From the NCBI GenBank assembly GCA_963726135.1, contig CAVSBE010000001.1, positions 496,001 to 560,000 of the forward strand: a DNA stretch of 64,000 nt, read 5' to 3'. Made by a program: the position numbers and the translations under genes. Under the pieces are notes generated by a model. The model saw only the letters and a list, made by a program, of their open reading frames with translations. It searched no databases and was not told the origin of the DNA. Shown here piece after piece: positions 1-10,059 of the stretch. Each line of letters begins with the position of its first letter. Position 1 is the stretch's first letter. Source of the DNA: Bog-473 sp963726135. GTDB taxonomy: Bacteria > Actinomycetota > Acidimicrobiia > Acidimicrobiales > RAAP-2.

Positions 1-963
1 GCGCCGCGGAGCCCCTTGCGGTCACCGGCGGCCAGCTTGGCCCCGAGGCGTTCCTGGCGCAGCGCCGTCTCGACCTCGGGCGAGTAGCCCTGATCGCCGC
101 GGCGCTCGAGGTACTCGGTCCAGACGTCGGTCGAACCGGGACGGTGCTCGCCGAAGACGTAGTAGTGCCCGAGCGAGTAGCCGAAGAAGTTGCCGCCCTC
201 GAGACCCCGGTCGAGCGCCACCTTCTCGTCGGGATGGCACATCATCTGCGTGACGCACGCAATGTTCGGGTTGACGGCGAGGCCGACGGGCACGCAGCGC
301 TCGGCCAGGGTCTGCTCGTAGTCCGACACCCACTTCGTCGCCTCTTCGGGATCGATGAACGCGAACGTGAGCGCGCCGATGCCCTTCTCGGCCGCCAGCA
401 GGATGGTGTCGCGGCGCGAGCACGCCACCCAGAGCGGGCGGGTGCGGCCGCTGCATCGGCTTGGGAACGACGTTGCGGGGTGGCATCTGCACGAAGCGCC
501 CGTCGACGCCGGTGAACGGCGTCTCGGTCATGCAGCGGAGGGCGACCTCGAGTCCCTCGAGCCAGGCGTCCCGCTTGGTCGCCGGGTCGACCAGGAAGCC
601 GCCGAGCTCCGCCTCGGACCCGGACTCCCCGGAACCGAACTCGACCCGCCCGCCCGAGATGAGGTCGAGGGTGGCGACGCGCTCGGCCGTGCGGGCGGGA
701 TGGTTGTAGCCGGGCGCGGTCTGGATGATGCCGTGACCGAGCCGGATGTCCTTGGTCCGTTGGCTGCACGCGCCGAGGAACACCTCGGGGGCCGAGGAGT
801 GGCTGTACTCCTCCAGGAAGTGGTGCTCGACCTCCCACACGACGTCGAAGCCGAGACGGTCGGCCAGCTCGACCTGCTCGAGGGCATCCTGCATCAGGCG
901 GTATTCGCCGTCTTCCTCCCACGGCCGCGGGAGCTGGTGCTCGTAGAAGATCCCGAACTTCAT
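1..963 (-). CDS. LLM-class flavin-dependent oxidoreductase (partial, frameshifted)
   Basis: Luciferase-like monooxygenase family; such enzymes use reduced flavin or F420 to oxidise small organics. The start is ATG at 963, giving MKFGIFYEHQLPRPW, a typical first strand of the TIM barrel. The motifs WEVEHHFLEEYSHSSAPEVF and SGGRVEFGSGES follow in family order. Near 435-442 one extra C in a C-run shifts the frame; removing it restores PLWVACSRRDTILLAA and then a normal C-terminal half (GLEGGNFFG) that runs off the left edge. The ATG overlaps the stop of the upstream gene (ATGA), so the two are probably co-transcribed. Substrate and cofactor cannot be read from the sequence. Confidence 0.85.
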
Positions 964-1999
964 GCGGCACCGATCGAGTGGAACTCGGCCAGGATGTCCG
1001 CGCCGTTCTCGTGCGCGCGCGCACCAGAACTCGACCTCGCCCAGCGTGGCCCGCCGGCCCTCGTCACGGCCGGGCCCGAGGCTGTGGGCGAGCAGCGGAT
1101 CCCAGATCCGCCCGATCATGTCCGTGCCGGCGTGCCGGCTGCCCGCCCTCGCCGACCCAGGTGCGGTCGCGCATCTCGGAGAGCGCGGTGCGCAGGTAGC
1201 CGACGTGCGGCGACTCGTCGGCCCGGATGTAGGAGACGAGGCGGGCGGCCTCGCCGTCGCCGGCCACGAGCTCGGTGTCGGACATCCACTCCTCGGCCCA
1301 GGCGAAGGTGTGGAAGGCGGAGATCTCAATGAAGAGGACCCGGACCATCAGCGACACCATCATCTCGAGCTCGGGCGGGATGTCGTCGGGGAGCAGACGG
1401 GCGGCTGCGGCGCCCGGGCCGACCGGGTCCGAAGCCCATCCGGGCCAGCATGGCCTCGATGTCGAGCTCCTCGCACGGGCGCTCGAACGCGATGTCGCGG
1501 GCGGCGAACCACATGTCCTTGTGCCCGGCCTCCTCGTCCCAGCCGGCTTCGTCGCGGCCGTGCGCCTCGAACAGCCCGCCGCCGAGATGGTCGATCGCCG
1601 TCCCGCTGACGTCCTCGACGAAGTGGCGCTGCAGGTCCTTCGGCTGCAGCAGGCGGATGTTGGCGCCGTATCCCTCGACGGTGCCGATACGGGTCAGCGT
1701 CGCCATCAGCGGCTCGGGCACGCCCGGCTCGGATGAGGAAGCGCGCCTGCTCGACGCTCGGGAACGAGCGCTCCCACCACTCGAGCGGCACGTCGATCAG
1801 CTCGGTGGAGAAGCGTCGCGCAGTTCTGCTCGCCCCAGGCGCTGATGGCCGGCAGGCGGAACCTCGTGCGGGGCGAGACGTAGCGGCCGTCGTCGTCGAA
1901 GCCGCCGTGGCAGCGCACGCCGCCGGCGATGAGCGGCTCGACGACCGGGAGGTCGGCCAGGAGCTCCTCCTCGGTGAACTGCACCTGTGCCGTGCCCAT
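960..1999 (-). CDS. ferritin-like superfamily protein, probable di-iron (multiple frameshifts)
   Basis: The start is ATG at 1999 (MGTAQVQFTEEELL). The protein must be assembled from at least four frame segments: residues around WWERSFPSVEQARFL, then GAGMPEPLMATLTRIG-like sequence, then a helix pair with HGRDEAGWDEEAGHKDMWFA, then EISAFHTFAWAEEW and ADESPHVGYLRTAL, ending in AEFHSIGAA. The repeated E/D...E-x-x-H patterns on long helices are what I use to call a ferritin-like di-iron fold. It is translationally coupled to the flavin oxidoreductase downstream, so an oxidative pathway is possible. The four shifts in one kilobase suggest sequence error, though decay cannot be excluded. Exact function unknown. 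Confidence 0.6.
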
Positions 2000-2031
2000 G
2001 GCGACATCCCTCCCGCATCATCGTCTGTTAA

Positions 2032-2670
2032 CTGCTCAGGTATATACTTACTCGTATACAGATCGAGAGCAAGCTCCTCCCGCGAGCCGAGCGGCGTGCC
2101 GCCATCCTCCACGGCGCGGCAGAGGCATTTGCCTCGACGGGGTTCGCCGACACCTCCATGGAGGACGTGGCCGCCGCCTGCGGGGTCACCAAGCTCATCG
2201 TCTACCGGCACTTCGGGTCGAAGGAAGAGCTCTACCGCGAGATCCTCCAGCAGGTCTTCGACCACCTCGGTCGGGAGCTGCGCGGCCGAGCTGGCGCTGC
2301 CGACGCCGGAGCGGCCTCGGCCCCCGGACGCTCCTCACGGTGGCCCGGGACGATCCGGCCGCGTTCACGCTCCTGTGGCGCCACGCGGCGCACGAGCCGC
2401 AGTTCGCGGCCTACGCCGCCGAGCTGCGGTCGGTGTCGGTCACGGTGGTGCGCCAGCTGAGCGCGCTCGACACGGGCGACGAGCTCCTCGACGCCTGGCG
2501 CTCCGAAGTGCTCTTCGGCTGGCTGGTCGAGGCGACGCTCACCTGGCTCGAGCAGGGCGACGGCGGCGCGCGACGACGAGTTCGTGCAACAGACGTCGGC
2601 CGGGTTCCGGGCGCTCCGCTCCGCCCTGACCAAGGGCGCCGCCCCCGAGGTCGGCCGACGTGCGCCGCGG
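2032..2670 (+). CDS. TetR-family transcriptional regulator (frameshifted)
   Basis: The N-terminal helix-turn-helix is clear: RAERRAAILHGAAEAFASTG, then MEDVAAACGVTK and LIVYRHFGSKEELYREIL, the standard TetR DNA-binding layout. After about 2285 the reading continues in another frame (LLTVARDDPAAFTLLWRHAA, then LFGWLVEATLTWLEQGD) and shifts again near 2570 (DDEFVQQTSAGFRALRSAL). No ATG, GTG or TTG is in frame after the stop at 2029-2031, so 2032 is only the open limit; the true start is unresolved. The end is also unclear and abuts the convergent GGDEF gene. Divergent from the ferritin-like/flavin oxidoreductase pair, which it may control. Confidence 0.75.
2043..2058. promoter_or_regulatory. 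inverted repeat, candidate TetR operator
   Basis: TATAC-N6-GTATA lies in the gap between the divergent ferritin-like gene (start 1999) and the TetR-type gene. Position and symmetry suit autoregulation by that TetR protein and control of the divergent genes. Binding is inferred, not shown. Confidence 0.45.
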
Positions 2671-3651
2671 TCAGCCGACCGCGGCGGCGGCCGCGTCGAG
2701 CTGCCGCCTCGAGGGACGGGGCCGCCTCGTATCCGGTTGCGCGCCGGCGGACTTGGCCTGGAAGAGCGCCTCGTCGGCCTGCTCGATGACCTCGCGGGCC
2801 GACAGCGGGGAACCCGGCGTCCAACACGACACGCCGCCGCTCAGCGTGACGAACGGCGGCTCCGAGGGGCGGGCAGCATGGGCTATGGCCGCATCGAGGA
2901 CCGTCCGGCGGATCCGCTCGGCGGTGACGAGGATCGAATCGGGGCTGCAGTCCGGCATGAGGAGCAGGAACTCCTCACCGCCGTAGCGGTAGGCGCACTC
3001 CCCGGCGCGGACCACCAGGTCGATGCACGAGGCGACCCGCCGCAGCGTCTCGTCGCCGGCGACGTGGCCGTAGTGGTCGTTGTAGAGCTTGAAGTGGTCG
3101 ATGTCGAACAGGGCCACGCCGTAGGTCCGGCCGACCCGGAGGGCTCGCGCGTGGGTGCGGGCGAGGTCCTCCTCCATCCGACGGCGGTTGCCGAGTCCCG
3201 TCAGCTCGTCGGTCAGCGAGCGCTCCAGCAGCTCCAGGTTGACTCTCTCCAGCTCTGCCTGGGTCTGCGCCAGCCGCGTGTGCAGCCCCGTCACGCGCTC
3301 GGCCGCGACGAGGCGCGTCTGCACCGCGAACGAGTCGACCGGCTTGATCAGGTAGTCGTCGGCCCCCGCGCTCATGCCTTCCAAGACATGTTCTGGATGG
3401 TCGAGCCCGGTCGTCAACACGATGTAGATGTAGCTGTCGCCCGGTTCGTCCCGCACCAGGCGGCACAGCTCGGGGCCATCGAGTCCCGGCATCATCCAGT
3501 CCGTCAGCAGGACGTCGATCCCCCCGGACGACAATGCGTCCCATGCGCTCGACCCCTCCTCGGCCACGAGGCACTCGTGGCCGAGCTTGGTCACGATCGC
3601 CCTGAGCAGGAGACGGCTGGTGGGATCGTCGTCGGCGACGAGGATCTGCAT
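2671..3651 (-). CDS. response regulator with GGDEF (diguanylate cyclase) output
   Basis: About 326 residues from ATG at 3651. Residues 1-120 form a receiver domain with the acidic pocket ADDDPTSR, phosphoacceptor Asp in LLTDWMMPGLDG and the conserved Lys in YLIKPVD. A linker helix follows, then a GGDEF domain with LTDELTGLGNRRRMEEDL, FDIDHFKLYND and an active-site RYGGEEFLLL. The GGEEF signature is a catalytically competent form, so the protein probably makes cyclic di-GMP when phosphorylated. It starts one base after the Hpt gene ends and is the terminal output of the three-gene phosphorelay upstream. Confidence 0.92.
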   Translation of the reverse strand: MQILVADDDPTSRLLLRAIVTKLGHECLVAEEGSSAWDALSSGGIDVLLTDWMMPGLDGPELCRLVRDEPGDSYIYIVLTTGLDHPEHVLEGMSAGADDYLIKPVDSFAVQTRLVAAERVTGLHTRLAQTQAELERVNLELLERSLTDELTGLGNRRRMEEDLARTHARALRVGRTYGVALFDIDHFKLYNDHYGHVAGDETLRRVASCIDLVVRAGECAYRYGGEEFLLLMPDCSPDSILVTAERIRRTVLDAAIAHAARPSEPPFVTLSGGVSCWTPGSPLSAREVIEQADEALFQAKSAGAQPDTRRPRPSRRQLDAAAAAVG

Positions 3652-3652
3652 C

Positions 3653-4026
3653 TCAAGCCCTGGTGGTGACGATCTCGAGGGCAGCCCGAACCCGGTGCAG
3701 CTCGGCGTCGAACTGATCAAGGAGTGCTCCGGCGTCGTCGAGCTCGCCTCCGCACGCGCACGCTGCTCGAGGCTGGCGCAGACGTCGGCCAGACCCGTTG
3801 CACCGACGTTCGCACTCGCGCCCTTGAGGGTGTGGGCGGTGCGCTCGAACGCGTCCGGGTCGCCCTCGCGGAGCAAGCGCCGGAGCTCGGCGCTCCCGTC
3901 ATCGCTCACGGTGAGGTATTCGTCGACGATCTCGGCCAGCGCGGCCCCTTCTCCGTCGTCGAGACTCACCAGGAACTCGATCTGCGAGCGGTCGAGAGGA
4001 TCGCGGGTGTCAGCGTGTGAGGACAT
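3653..4026 (-). CDS. Hpt phosphotransfer protein (one frameshift)
   Basis: The start is ATG at 4026 (MSSHADTRDPLDRSQIEF). The Hpt motif AHTLKGASANVGATGLA carries the phosphoacceptor His. Near 3750 the frame shifts by one; restoring it gives ELDDAGALLDQFDAELHRV and a TGA stop at 3653-3655, directly before the response regulator ATG. Read without correction the Hpt would be fused to the response regulator, but the clean stop/start pair in the corrected frame argues for two proteins. It overlaps the 3' end of the hybrid kinase by 17 bases and presumably relays phosphate from that kinase to the GGDEF regulator. Confidence 0.85.
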
Positions 4027-7000
4027 GCCGCCCACCTCGCTCGGGATCCTGTCTCGTCGGCGTGACCCACCGCAGGAGGGCAGTGGCCACGGCCTCCAGC
4101 CGCACCGGCTTCGTGATGAAGTCGTCCATCCCGGCCGCCATGCACCGCTCACGATCTCCCTCCATGGCGGCGGCGGTCATGGCGATGATCGGAATGTGGC
4201 CCGCCGAGCCCTCCAACTGCCGGATGGCCGCCGTGGCCTCGTAGCCGTCCATCTCCGGCATCTGGCAGTCCATGAGGACGGCGTCGTAGGTGCCCGATCT
4301 GGAAGGCGTCGACCGCTTCGACACCGTTGTTGGCGATGGTGAAGCCGTAGCCCAGGTTCTCGAGCACCTTCGAACCCACGAGCTGGTTCACCTTGTTGTC
4401 CTCCACCAGCAGGATCATTCCCACGACCTCGGAGGTCTCGGGCCGGGTCGTCAGCCGGCAGTCGCCGGGGTCTCGCCAACGGACCCCGAAGTTGAGGCTG
4501 GTGATCAGGCAGTCGAACAGCTCCGAGGACCGGACCGGCTTCGTCAGGCTGGCGGCGAACCCGGTCAGGTGGGACTCGGCCGGCTCGAGTCGGTGGCCGG
4601 AGGAGCTCAGCAAGAAGAGCACTGTCTCCGCCGTCGAGGGATCGGTCTTCAAGGCTCGTGCCAGCTCGATGCCGTCCATACCAGGCATGTTCAGGTCGAC
4701 CACGCCGAGATCGAATCCCTTGCCGTCCTGCGCCGCGGTGAGCGCGAGCTCGAGTGCCTGGAAGCCATCGGCCGCTTCGACGGCCTCGACGCCCCACGAG
4801 AGCAGCTGTTGGCGGAGGATCCTCCGATTGGTCGCGTTGTCGTCGACGACCAGGGCGCGTTGGCCCGAAAGGGTCCGGGGATCGCCGTCCCTGTCGAGCA
4901 ACGGCGCGTCTTCGGCCCGGCGAAGCGACAGCTCGAACCAGAACGTCGACCCCTCTCCCGGGGTACTGGTGAGCCCGAGCCTCCCGCCCATGAGCTCCAC
5001 CAACTGCCGGCTGATGGTCAGGCCGAGCCCGGTGCCGCCATACCGTCGGGTGGTGGAGGAGTCCGCCTGGGCGAAGGCGCTGAACAAGCGCTCCTGATCC
5101 TCCGGGGCGATGCCCACACCCGTGTCGACCACGTCGAAGTGCAGGGCCACTCGTTCCGAATTCTGGTGGAGGACCCTGACCCGGAGGACCACCTCGCCCT
5201 CGGAGGTGAACTTCACTGCGTTGGCGCCGAAGTTGAGCAGGACCTGACGGATCCGGGTGCCATCGCCGAGCAGCGCCGGAGGCAGGTCGGGCGGGACGTC
5301 GACCAGGAGCTCGATGCCCTTTCCGTGGGCCGTTCCCGCCAGGATGCGTCCGACGTCGTCGACCACATCGGCAGACTCGAGCGCTGACTCCTCGATCTCC
5401 ATCTTGCCGGCCTCGATCTTCGAGAAGTCCAAGATGTCGTTGATGATGACCAGCAGGCTCTCCGCCGAGACCTTCACGCCGGAGGCAAGCTCGGCCTGCT
5501 CCTCGTCGAGGTTGGTCTGGAGCAGGAGCTCGGTGAGCCCGATGACGCCGTTCATCGGGGTGCGGATCTCGTGGCTCATCGTCGAGACGAATTGCGACTT
5601 CGTCTTCGATGCCACCAAGGCTGCATCGCGGGCGGCGACCAGGTCCTCTGCGGCTTGGCGCGCTTCCGTCACGTCGCCGCCGTTGAGCACGTACCCGTTC
5701 ACGGACGGGTCATCGAGGAGATCCGCGCCGTTCCAGTCGATCGTCCGGTACTCGCCGTTGGCGTGCCGCACCCGGACCTCGAAGACGGCCGACTCGGAGC
5801 CTGTGCCGTTGAGCCCGACGAGATGGGAGACCACCGAGCGCGAGTCGTCGGGATGCACGAGGTCCGTGAAGGGCGTGCCCTCCAGCTCGGCCGGAGGGTA
5901 GCCGAGCACGCGCTCGGAGGACGGGGTGATGTAGGCGATCCGGAGGTCCGCTTCAATGACGACGATCAGGTCCCAGGTCTTGTCGATGAGAGACCGGAAC
6001 CGGGCGGTCTTCATGGCATGGGCCTCCCTGACGGTGAGGCCCATCCGCACGCGTGGCCACCAGGAGGGTGATCGTTGCCAACGCCAGCGCCGGCCTCCCG
6101 ACGTGCCCGAAGCTGGCGACGAGGAGGATGACGATGCTGATGGCGGCACCGAACGCCGGCAGCGCGAAACCGGCGACCCTGTCCGTCGCCGGGTGCTCGA
6201 CGTTGGGCGGCAGGATCCAGACGGCGAGGGCAAGAAGCGTCAGGGCGATCGGCCACGCGGCCCCGTTGGCGATGTATCCCATCCGGCTCGCCGGCTGGAG
6301 GAGGTTGAAACCGTCGCCGATCGCGTTGGCCGCCAGGGCAACGCACGCGATGGCGAAGAAGGGCCGGAACCCTCGCGGAAGCACGGCCAAACCTCCGACG
6401 CAGAGCGCGAACAGCAGGATGTCCCCGAGCGGATAGGAGAGGCTCGTCGCCGTCGACAGCGCGCCGGCACCCGTGACCTTGATGACCGCCGCGACGACGA
6501 AGGCGGCGGACAGGGCGGCGACGCCCAGACCGGCGATCAAGCCGTCCAGGGAGGTGGTCAGGAGCGAGCTCCGGTTGCCGCGCCGGATGAGGAACGCGAA
6601 ACCCAAGAAGCACAAGGGGAAGAACCCGACGTAGAACAAGTCGGCCAACGACGGTGTCGGGGGTGTGCCACCCCCGAGGGACTCGGCGGTCAACACGAAG
6701 TCGCCGACGGCCCACGAGATGCACGCCACGCCCATGATGAGGGGGAACAACCGCGCCACCGAGCTGCTCGATCGCCACGTGCCTTCGAAATAGCGGGCGA
6801 GGCACACAATTGCCCATCGTGAACTCGAACGCCGCAACCCCCCACCCGTCGAGCGGGACGATGGAGGAGCCGGTGGGCCGCACGATCAACGAGACGATGA
6901 AGGCGACGACGAGCGCCCCGGCGATGGCAAAGGTCACCCGGACGCGGTTGGGAACCCGGTGGACTTCCTGCACGCCGGGCGCGGCCGGCACCACGCCGGG

Positions 7001-7072
7001 GGCCTCCCCCGGCTCACCCCCGCTCTGGGTCCCCTCCCGGTCCACGACGGCTACCGCCATTGCCCTGTTCAC
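4010..7072 (-). CDS. membrane-bound hybrid sensor histidine kinase (three frameshifts)
   Basis: From ATG at 7072 (MNRAMAVAVVDREG) the protein has an N-terminal block of about eight hydrophobic helices, a PAS domain (LRIAYITPSSERVLGYP), a dimerisation domain with the phospho-His in FVSTMSHEIRTPMNG, a GHKL ATPase (NAVKFT, DVVDTGVGI, GGTGLGLTISRQL) and two receiver domains (VVDLNMPGMDG and LMDCQMPEMDG). Frame changes near 6805, 6050 and 4298 break it. Each side matches the same domain architecture, so sequence error is likely. The order kinase, Hpt, GGDEF regulator on one strand with overlaps gives a complete His-Asp-His-Asp relay. The ligand is unknown; the integral membrane sensor suggests a membrane or envelope cue. 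Confidence 0.88.
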
Positions 7073-7278
7073 GGCAGAATCGAGCCAGAGCTTGAGCGGT
7101 GTCCAGAGATTTGGACGCTGGCGCCGGAGTGGGACCGCCCGCCAGATCCGCCCTTGACGGTCGATTCAGCGAAAACCCTGTCCGACCAGGCCGTTTCGAG
7201 GTACCACGGCCGAGCCCGGCCGGCGGAGCCAGGCGAGGAGGCTGGTGCCGCCTATGGCACGGTTCCTCGGGCCTTGCC

Positions 7279-7443
7279 CTACGGCCCGGCTTCGTCCTCT
7301 CTGTCGATCTCGGGTTCAGGAGGCCCGGACCAGTCGGAGTGGGGGTCCGATGCCGGGAAGGACTCCTCCTCCTGCTCCTCGAGTCGATCCGCACCCGTAG
7401 CCGGGCCGTCGTGGGCGCCGGGATCGGAGTCTTGGTGGGTCAC
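7279..7443 (-). CDS. small acidic protein with an EESFPASDP-type motif
   Basis: 54 residues from a GTG at 7443, chosen because AAAGGAGG sits a few bases upstream. The product is Asp/Glu-rich and contains EEESFPASDPHSDW. Short proteins with a SFPASDP motif recur in bacterial genomes without assigned function, as far as I recall. No signal peptide or membrane segment. Follows the kinase gene in the opposite reading direction of nothing obvious and precedes the alpha/beta hydrolase on the same strand. Confidence 0.55.
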   Translation of the reverse strand: MTHQDSDPGAHDGPATGADRLEEQEEESFPASDPHSDWSGPPEPEIDREDEAGP

Positions 7444-7515
7444 GAGCCTCCTTTCGGACGTGCGTTCTCGGTCGACGCTCGACGCTCGACGCTCCGATTG
7501 CCCACTCTGCCCCAC

Positions 7516-8091
7516 TCAGGTGAGCGCGGCCACCCAGCCGGCAACGATGTCGGCCACGTCGGCCTCGCTCTTTCGCAACGAGTGATCGCCGTCGACGAAC
7601 GTGCGGGTGACGGGCCCCCGGATGGCGGCGGTCTCCCGCTCGAGCTCCTCGGGCGTGGCAAAGGCGTCGCGCCGGCCGGAGACGAACAGGCAGGGCAGGT
7701 CGAGGTCGGGAAAATGCTCGGTCCGGAGACGCTCGGGCCGCCCCGGCGGGTGCAGGGGGTAACTGACGAGCACGAGGGCTGCCGCCTCGAGGCCCTCGGC
7801 GACGGCCAAGGAGCACATCCGGCCCCCGAACGAACGGCCCCCGATAGCGACCCGGCCGACCGGGACTGAGAGGCTTTCTGCCAGCGACGACGTGGCGCGG
7901 CGGACGGTCTGGATGCAGACCGCCGGAGGGTCGGGACGGCGCCTCCCCTCGGCCTGTCCGGGGAACTCCACCCGCTCCACCGCAATGCCGAGGGGTGTCA
8001 CGGCGTGGTCGACGGCGACCAGCCCGGAGTGGTCGCGGCCGGCACTCGCACCCGGCGTCAGCACGAGACCCGCGACCCGACGTACGGTCAT
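7516..8091 (-). CDS. alpha/beta hydrolase, KANL3/Tex30-like
   Basis: 191 residues from ATG at 8091 (MTVRRVAGLVLTPGASAG); a longer open frame upstream is Arg-rich and looks non-coding. The nucleophile elbow is GGRSFGGRMCS, the acid is probably Asp in GRRDAFATPEE, and the His is in VDGDHSL near the C-terminus. The length and layout fit the small dienelactone-hydrolase-like group annotated as KANL3/Tex30 family. Substrate unknown. It ends about 70 bases before the small acidic protein gene and may share its transcript. Confidence 0.82.
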   Translation of the reverse strand: MTVRRVAGLVLTPGASAGRDHSGLVAVDHAVTPLGIAVERVEFPGQAEGRRRPDPPAVCIQTVRRATSSLAESLSVPVGRVAIGGRSFGGRMCSLAVAEGLEAAALVLVSYPLHPPGRPERLRTEHFPDLDLPCLFVSGRRDAFATPEELERETAAIRGPVTRTFVDGDHSLRKSEADVADIVAGWVAALT

Positions 8092-8385
8092 CGGACCATC
8101 ATTGCCGACCGGTCTCCTTTCTCGGGCACGACGGCGTCGACCGGAATGCAACAGTGACGACGTGCCAGCGGCAACACGGCGGGCCGAAGAGGAGAGATGG
8201 TGCCGGCGCGGCCGCCCTGCCTCCACCGCCCGCCCCGTTCGATCGATCGGGCGATGACGAGCACGCCCTGGCGCACACGTCTCTCTCGCGCCCTCGGTCC
8301 GACGCACGCCCGGGCGGAAGGGGTGGCCCGACGCTTCGCGTGAGGACAAGGGCCCCGTGCCACCTCGCTGACCGGCACGGGCACG
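8092..8385. other. intergenic region without recognised gene
   Basis: About 290 bases between the ABC permease stop and the hydrolase start, both genes on the minus strand. It should hold the hydrolase promoter. I see no RNA gene or recognisable domain; overlapping open frames are Arg-rich shadows. Confidence 0.4.
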
Positions 8386-10059
8386 CTATGCACCGACGAT
8401 GTCGCGCCGCCTGAAAGCAAGGGCACCGACAAAGGCGGACGCCGCTCCTATGCCGACCAGCGCGCCACCCGTTGCCCAGTCCGGCGCGACGGCGGGTGCC
8501 GCTGCCATCTGGTGGAACAGCGACGTGTCGACCAGCCAGTGGCTCGAGACGACGACCCCTCCGACGACCTCGATGAGCAGCGACCACCCCACGACCGCAT
8601 AGACGACGAACGAGGTCGCCCGGGGGCAGACGCCGAAGGCGAGGGCACCGATGCCCAGGATGCAGAGCGACGGGGGGACGACGTTGACTCCGGCATCGAC
8701 CAGCGTTCCGAGGCCGACCCCCGCGTCCTGCGTCACGGTGCCGATCCAGGTCATCGTGCCGGCGATCACCCCGCCCGCCAGGAGCACGGCCGCCGCGACG
8801 CCGAGCCTCCCCCCGAACCACGATGGCCGAGAGACCGGCCGGACGAGAAGGTGGTCGAGATGACCATCCCGTTCCTCGATGCGCATGGCGGTCGCCTGGC
8901 CGGCCGCCACGAAGGCCACCAGCACCGCCTGGATGAGGAACGTCACACCGAGATAGGCCTCGGCACCGGTGCCCGACGCGCCGAGCCTGGAGAAGACCGT
9001 CTGGACCGACGAGCCGGAGATCGTCCCGCCCGCAGCCTTGGCGACGAGGCCCATCAACAGCCCGGTCGCAGCAATGGCACACCACCAGGCGACGACGGTC
9101 GGACGGATCAGACGGATGGAGAGGCCCAGGTGGCCGCGCAGCAAACCGAGGCGGGCCGGGGCGTGCACGCGATCGGGGAGCACGCTCGAACCGACGTCCC
9201 GCCTTCCGGCCAGGTGGACGGCGATCGTCGCCGCGGCGGCGGCGAAGGCGGCGATCGGCAGGTAGGCAACAGGCCGCGGGGACGTCAACGGCTGGAGCTC
9301 TTCGACCCAGCCGAGCGGGGACGCCCAGACGAGTGCGTGCATGCCGACACCAGAGTCCGCCACCAGCCGAAGGGCGTAGCTCGCGCCCAGCACCCATGCC
9401 GCATAGGTCGCCGCCTGGCGACGAGTGGCTGCCAGCTGGCTGGTCAGTGCGCCGACGGCCACGAACATGATGGCCGTCGCCACCAGGGCCAGCGCGAAGA
9501 AGAGGGCGGGACCGGCGGCGATGTCGACCTTGGACTCGCGGCCGGCGAGAACGGTGAGGACCGCCGTGATTACCCAGATGGTGGCGACACCGGTGGCCAG
9601 GCCAACCAGGGCGTGACCGGCCGCACGACGCCGAGTGGTCTGGCCGGTGAGCAGGAGCTCCCACCGGCCGGCTTCCTCCTCGCCGCGCAACAGCCTCGTG
9701 CTGGTGAGCAGTCCCCAGACGGCGCCGAAGATCATCAGCGTCATGAAGCTCTTGAAGACGGTGAAGCCGGCAACGGTCTGGAGTTGTGGCGCCGGACCGA
9801 AGAGCGCGCTCGTCGCGTTGTTCGATCCGAAGGCAGCGGACAGGTGCTCCCGGTCCGCCTCTGTCTTGTAGATCTGCGTGTAGCTGATGGCCGAGGAGGC
9901 GACGACCACCCCGAACAGATAGCCCCAGAGAACGCCCGAACGTATTGCCTTGCGCGCCGTCTGTCCGAGGACGACCGTGCCCGGGGATCGCTCGGTCCGG
10001 GCGGGCTCCTGCTGCGCCAGTTCAGCCGGCACCGGGCTCCGGACCCTCACTTCGGTCAC
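8386..10059 (-). CDS. ABC-2 type transporter permease (antibiotic/polyketide exporter type)
   Basis: 557 residues, intact. The protein has roughly twelve hydrophobic helices in two homologous halves, as in the large permeases paired with a single ATPase in actinobacterial antibiotic exporters. The cytoplasmic stretch LLRGEEEAGRWELLLTGQTT after the first helices is a recurrent feature of that group, and RIEERDGHLDHLLVRPVSR is its counterpart in the second half. Its start overlaps the ATPase gene by 38 bases, so translation is coupled. Substrate unknown; context with a TetR repressor suggests drug or metabolite efflux. Confidence 0.88.
   Translation of the reverse strand: MTEVRVRSPVPAELAQQEPARTERSPGTVVLGQTARKAIRSGVLWGYLFGVVVASSAISYTQIYKTEADREHLSAAFGSNNATSALFGPAPQLQTVAGFTVFKSFMTLMIFGAVWGLLTSTRLLRGEEEAGRWELLLTGQTTRRRAAGHALVGLATGVATIWVITAVLTVLAGRESKVDIAAGPALFFALALVATAIMFVAVGALTSQLAATRRQAATYAAWVLGASYALRLVADSGVGMHALVWASPLGWVEELQPLTSPRPVAYLPIAAFAAAAATIAVHLAGRRDVGSSVLPDRVHAPARLGLLRGHLGLSIRLIRPTVVAWWCAIAATGLLMGLVAKAAGGTISGSSVQTVFSRLGASGTGAEAYLGVTFLIQAVLVAFVAAGQATAMRIEERDGHLDHLLVRPVSRPSWFGGRLGVAAAVLLAGGVIAGTMTWIGTVTQDAGVGLGTLVDAGVNVVPPSLCILGIGALAFGVCPRATSFVVYAVVGWSLLIEVVGGVVVSSHWLVDTSLFHQMAAAPAVAPDWATGGALVGIGAASAFVGALAFRRRDIVGA

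Noticed and set aside
2584..3669. Long plus-strand frame running from the TetR end through the GGDEF gene
   Set aside because: Continuation is the antisense of the response regulator; TetR homology ends near 2640.
2671..4152. Single fused Hpt-response regulator-GGDEF protein
   Set aside because: The join exists only because of a frame change near 3750; the corrected Hpt frame ends in a stop directly before a good ATG.
8099..9664. Minus-strand 521-codon frame overlapping permease and hydrolase region
   Set aside because: Out-of-frame reading of the permease with Arg-rich composition and no domain.
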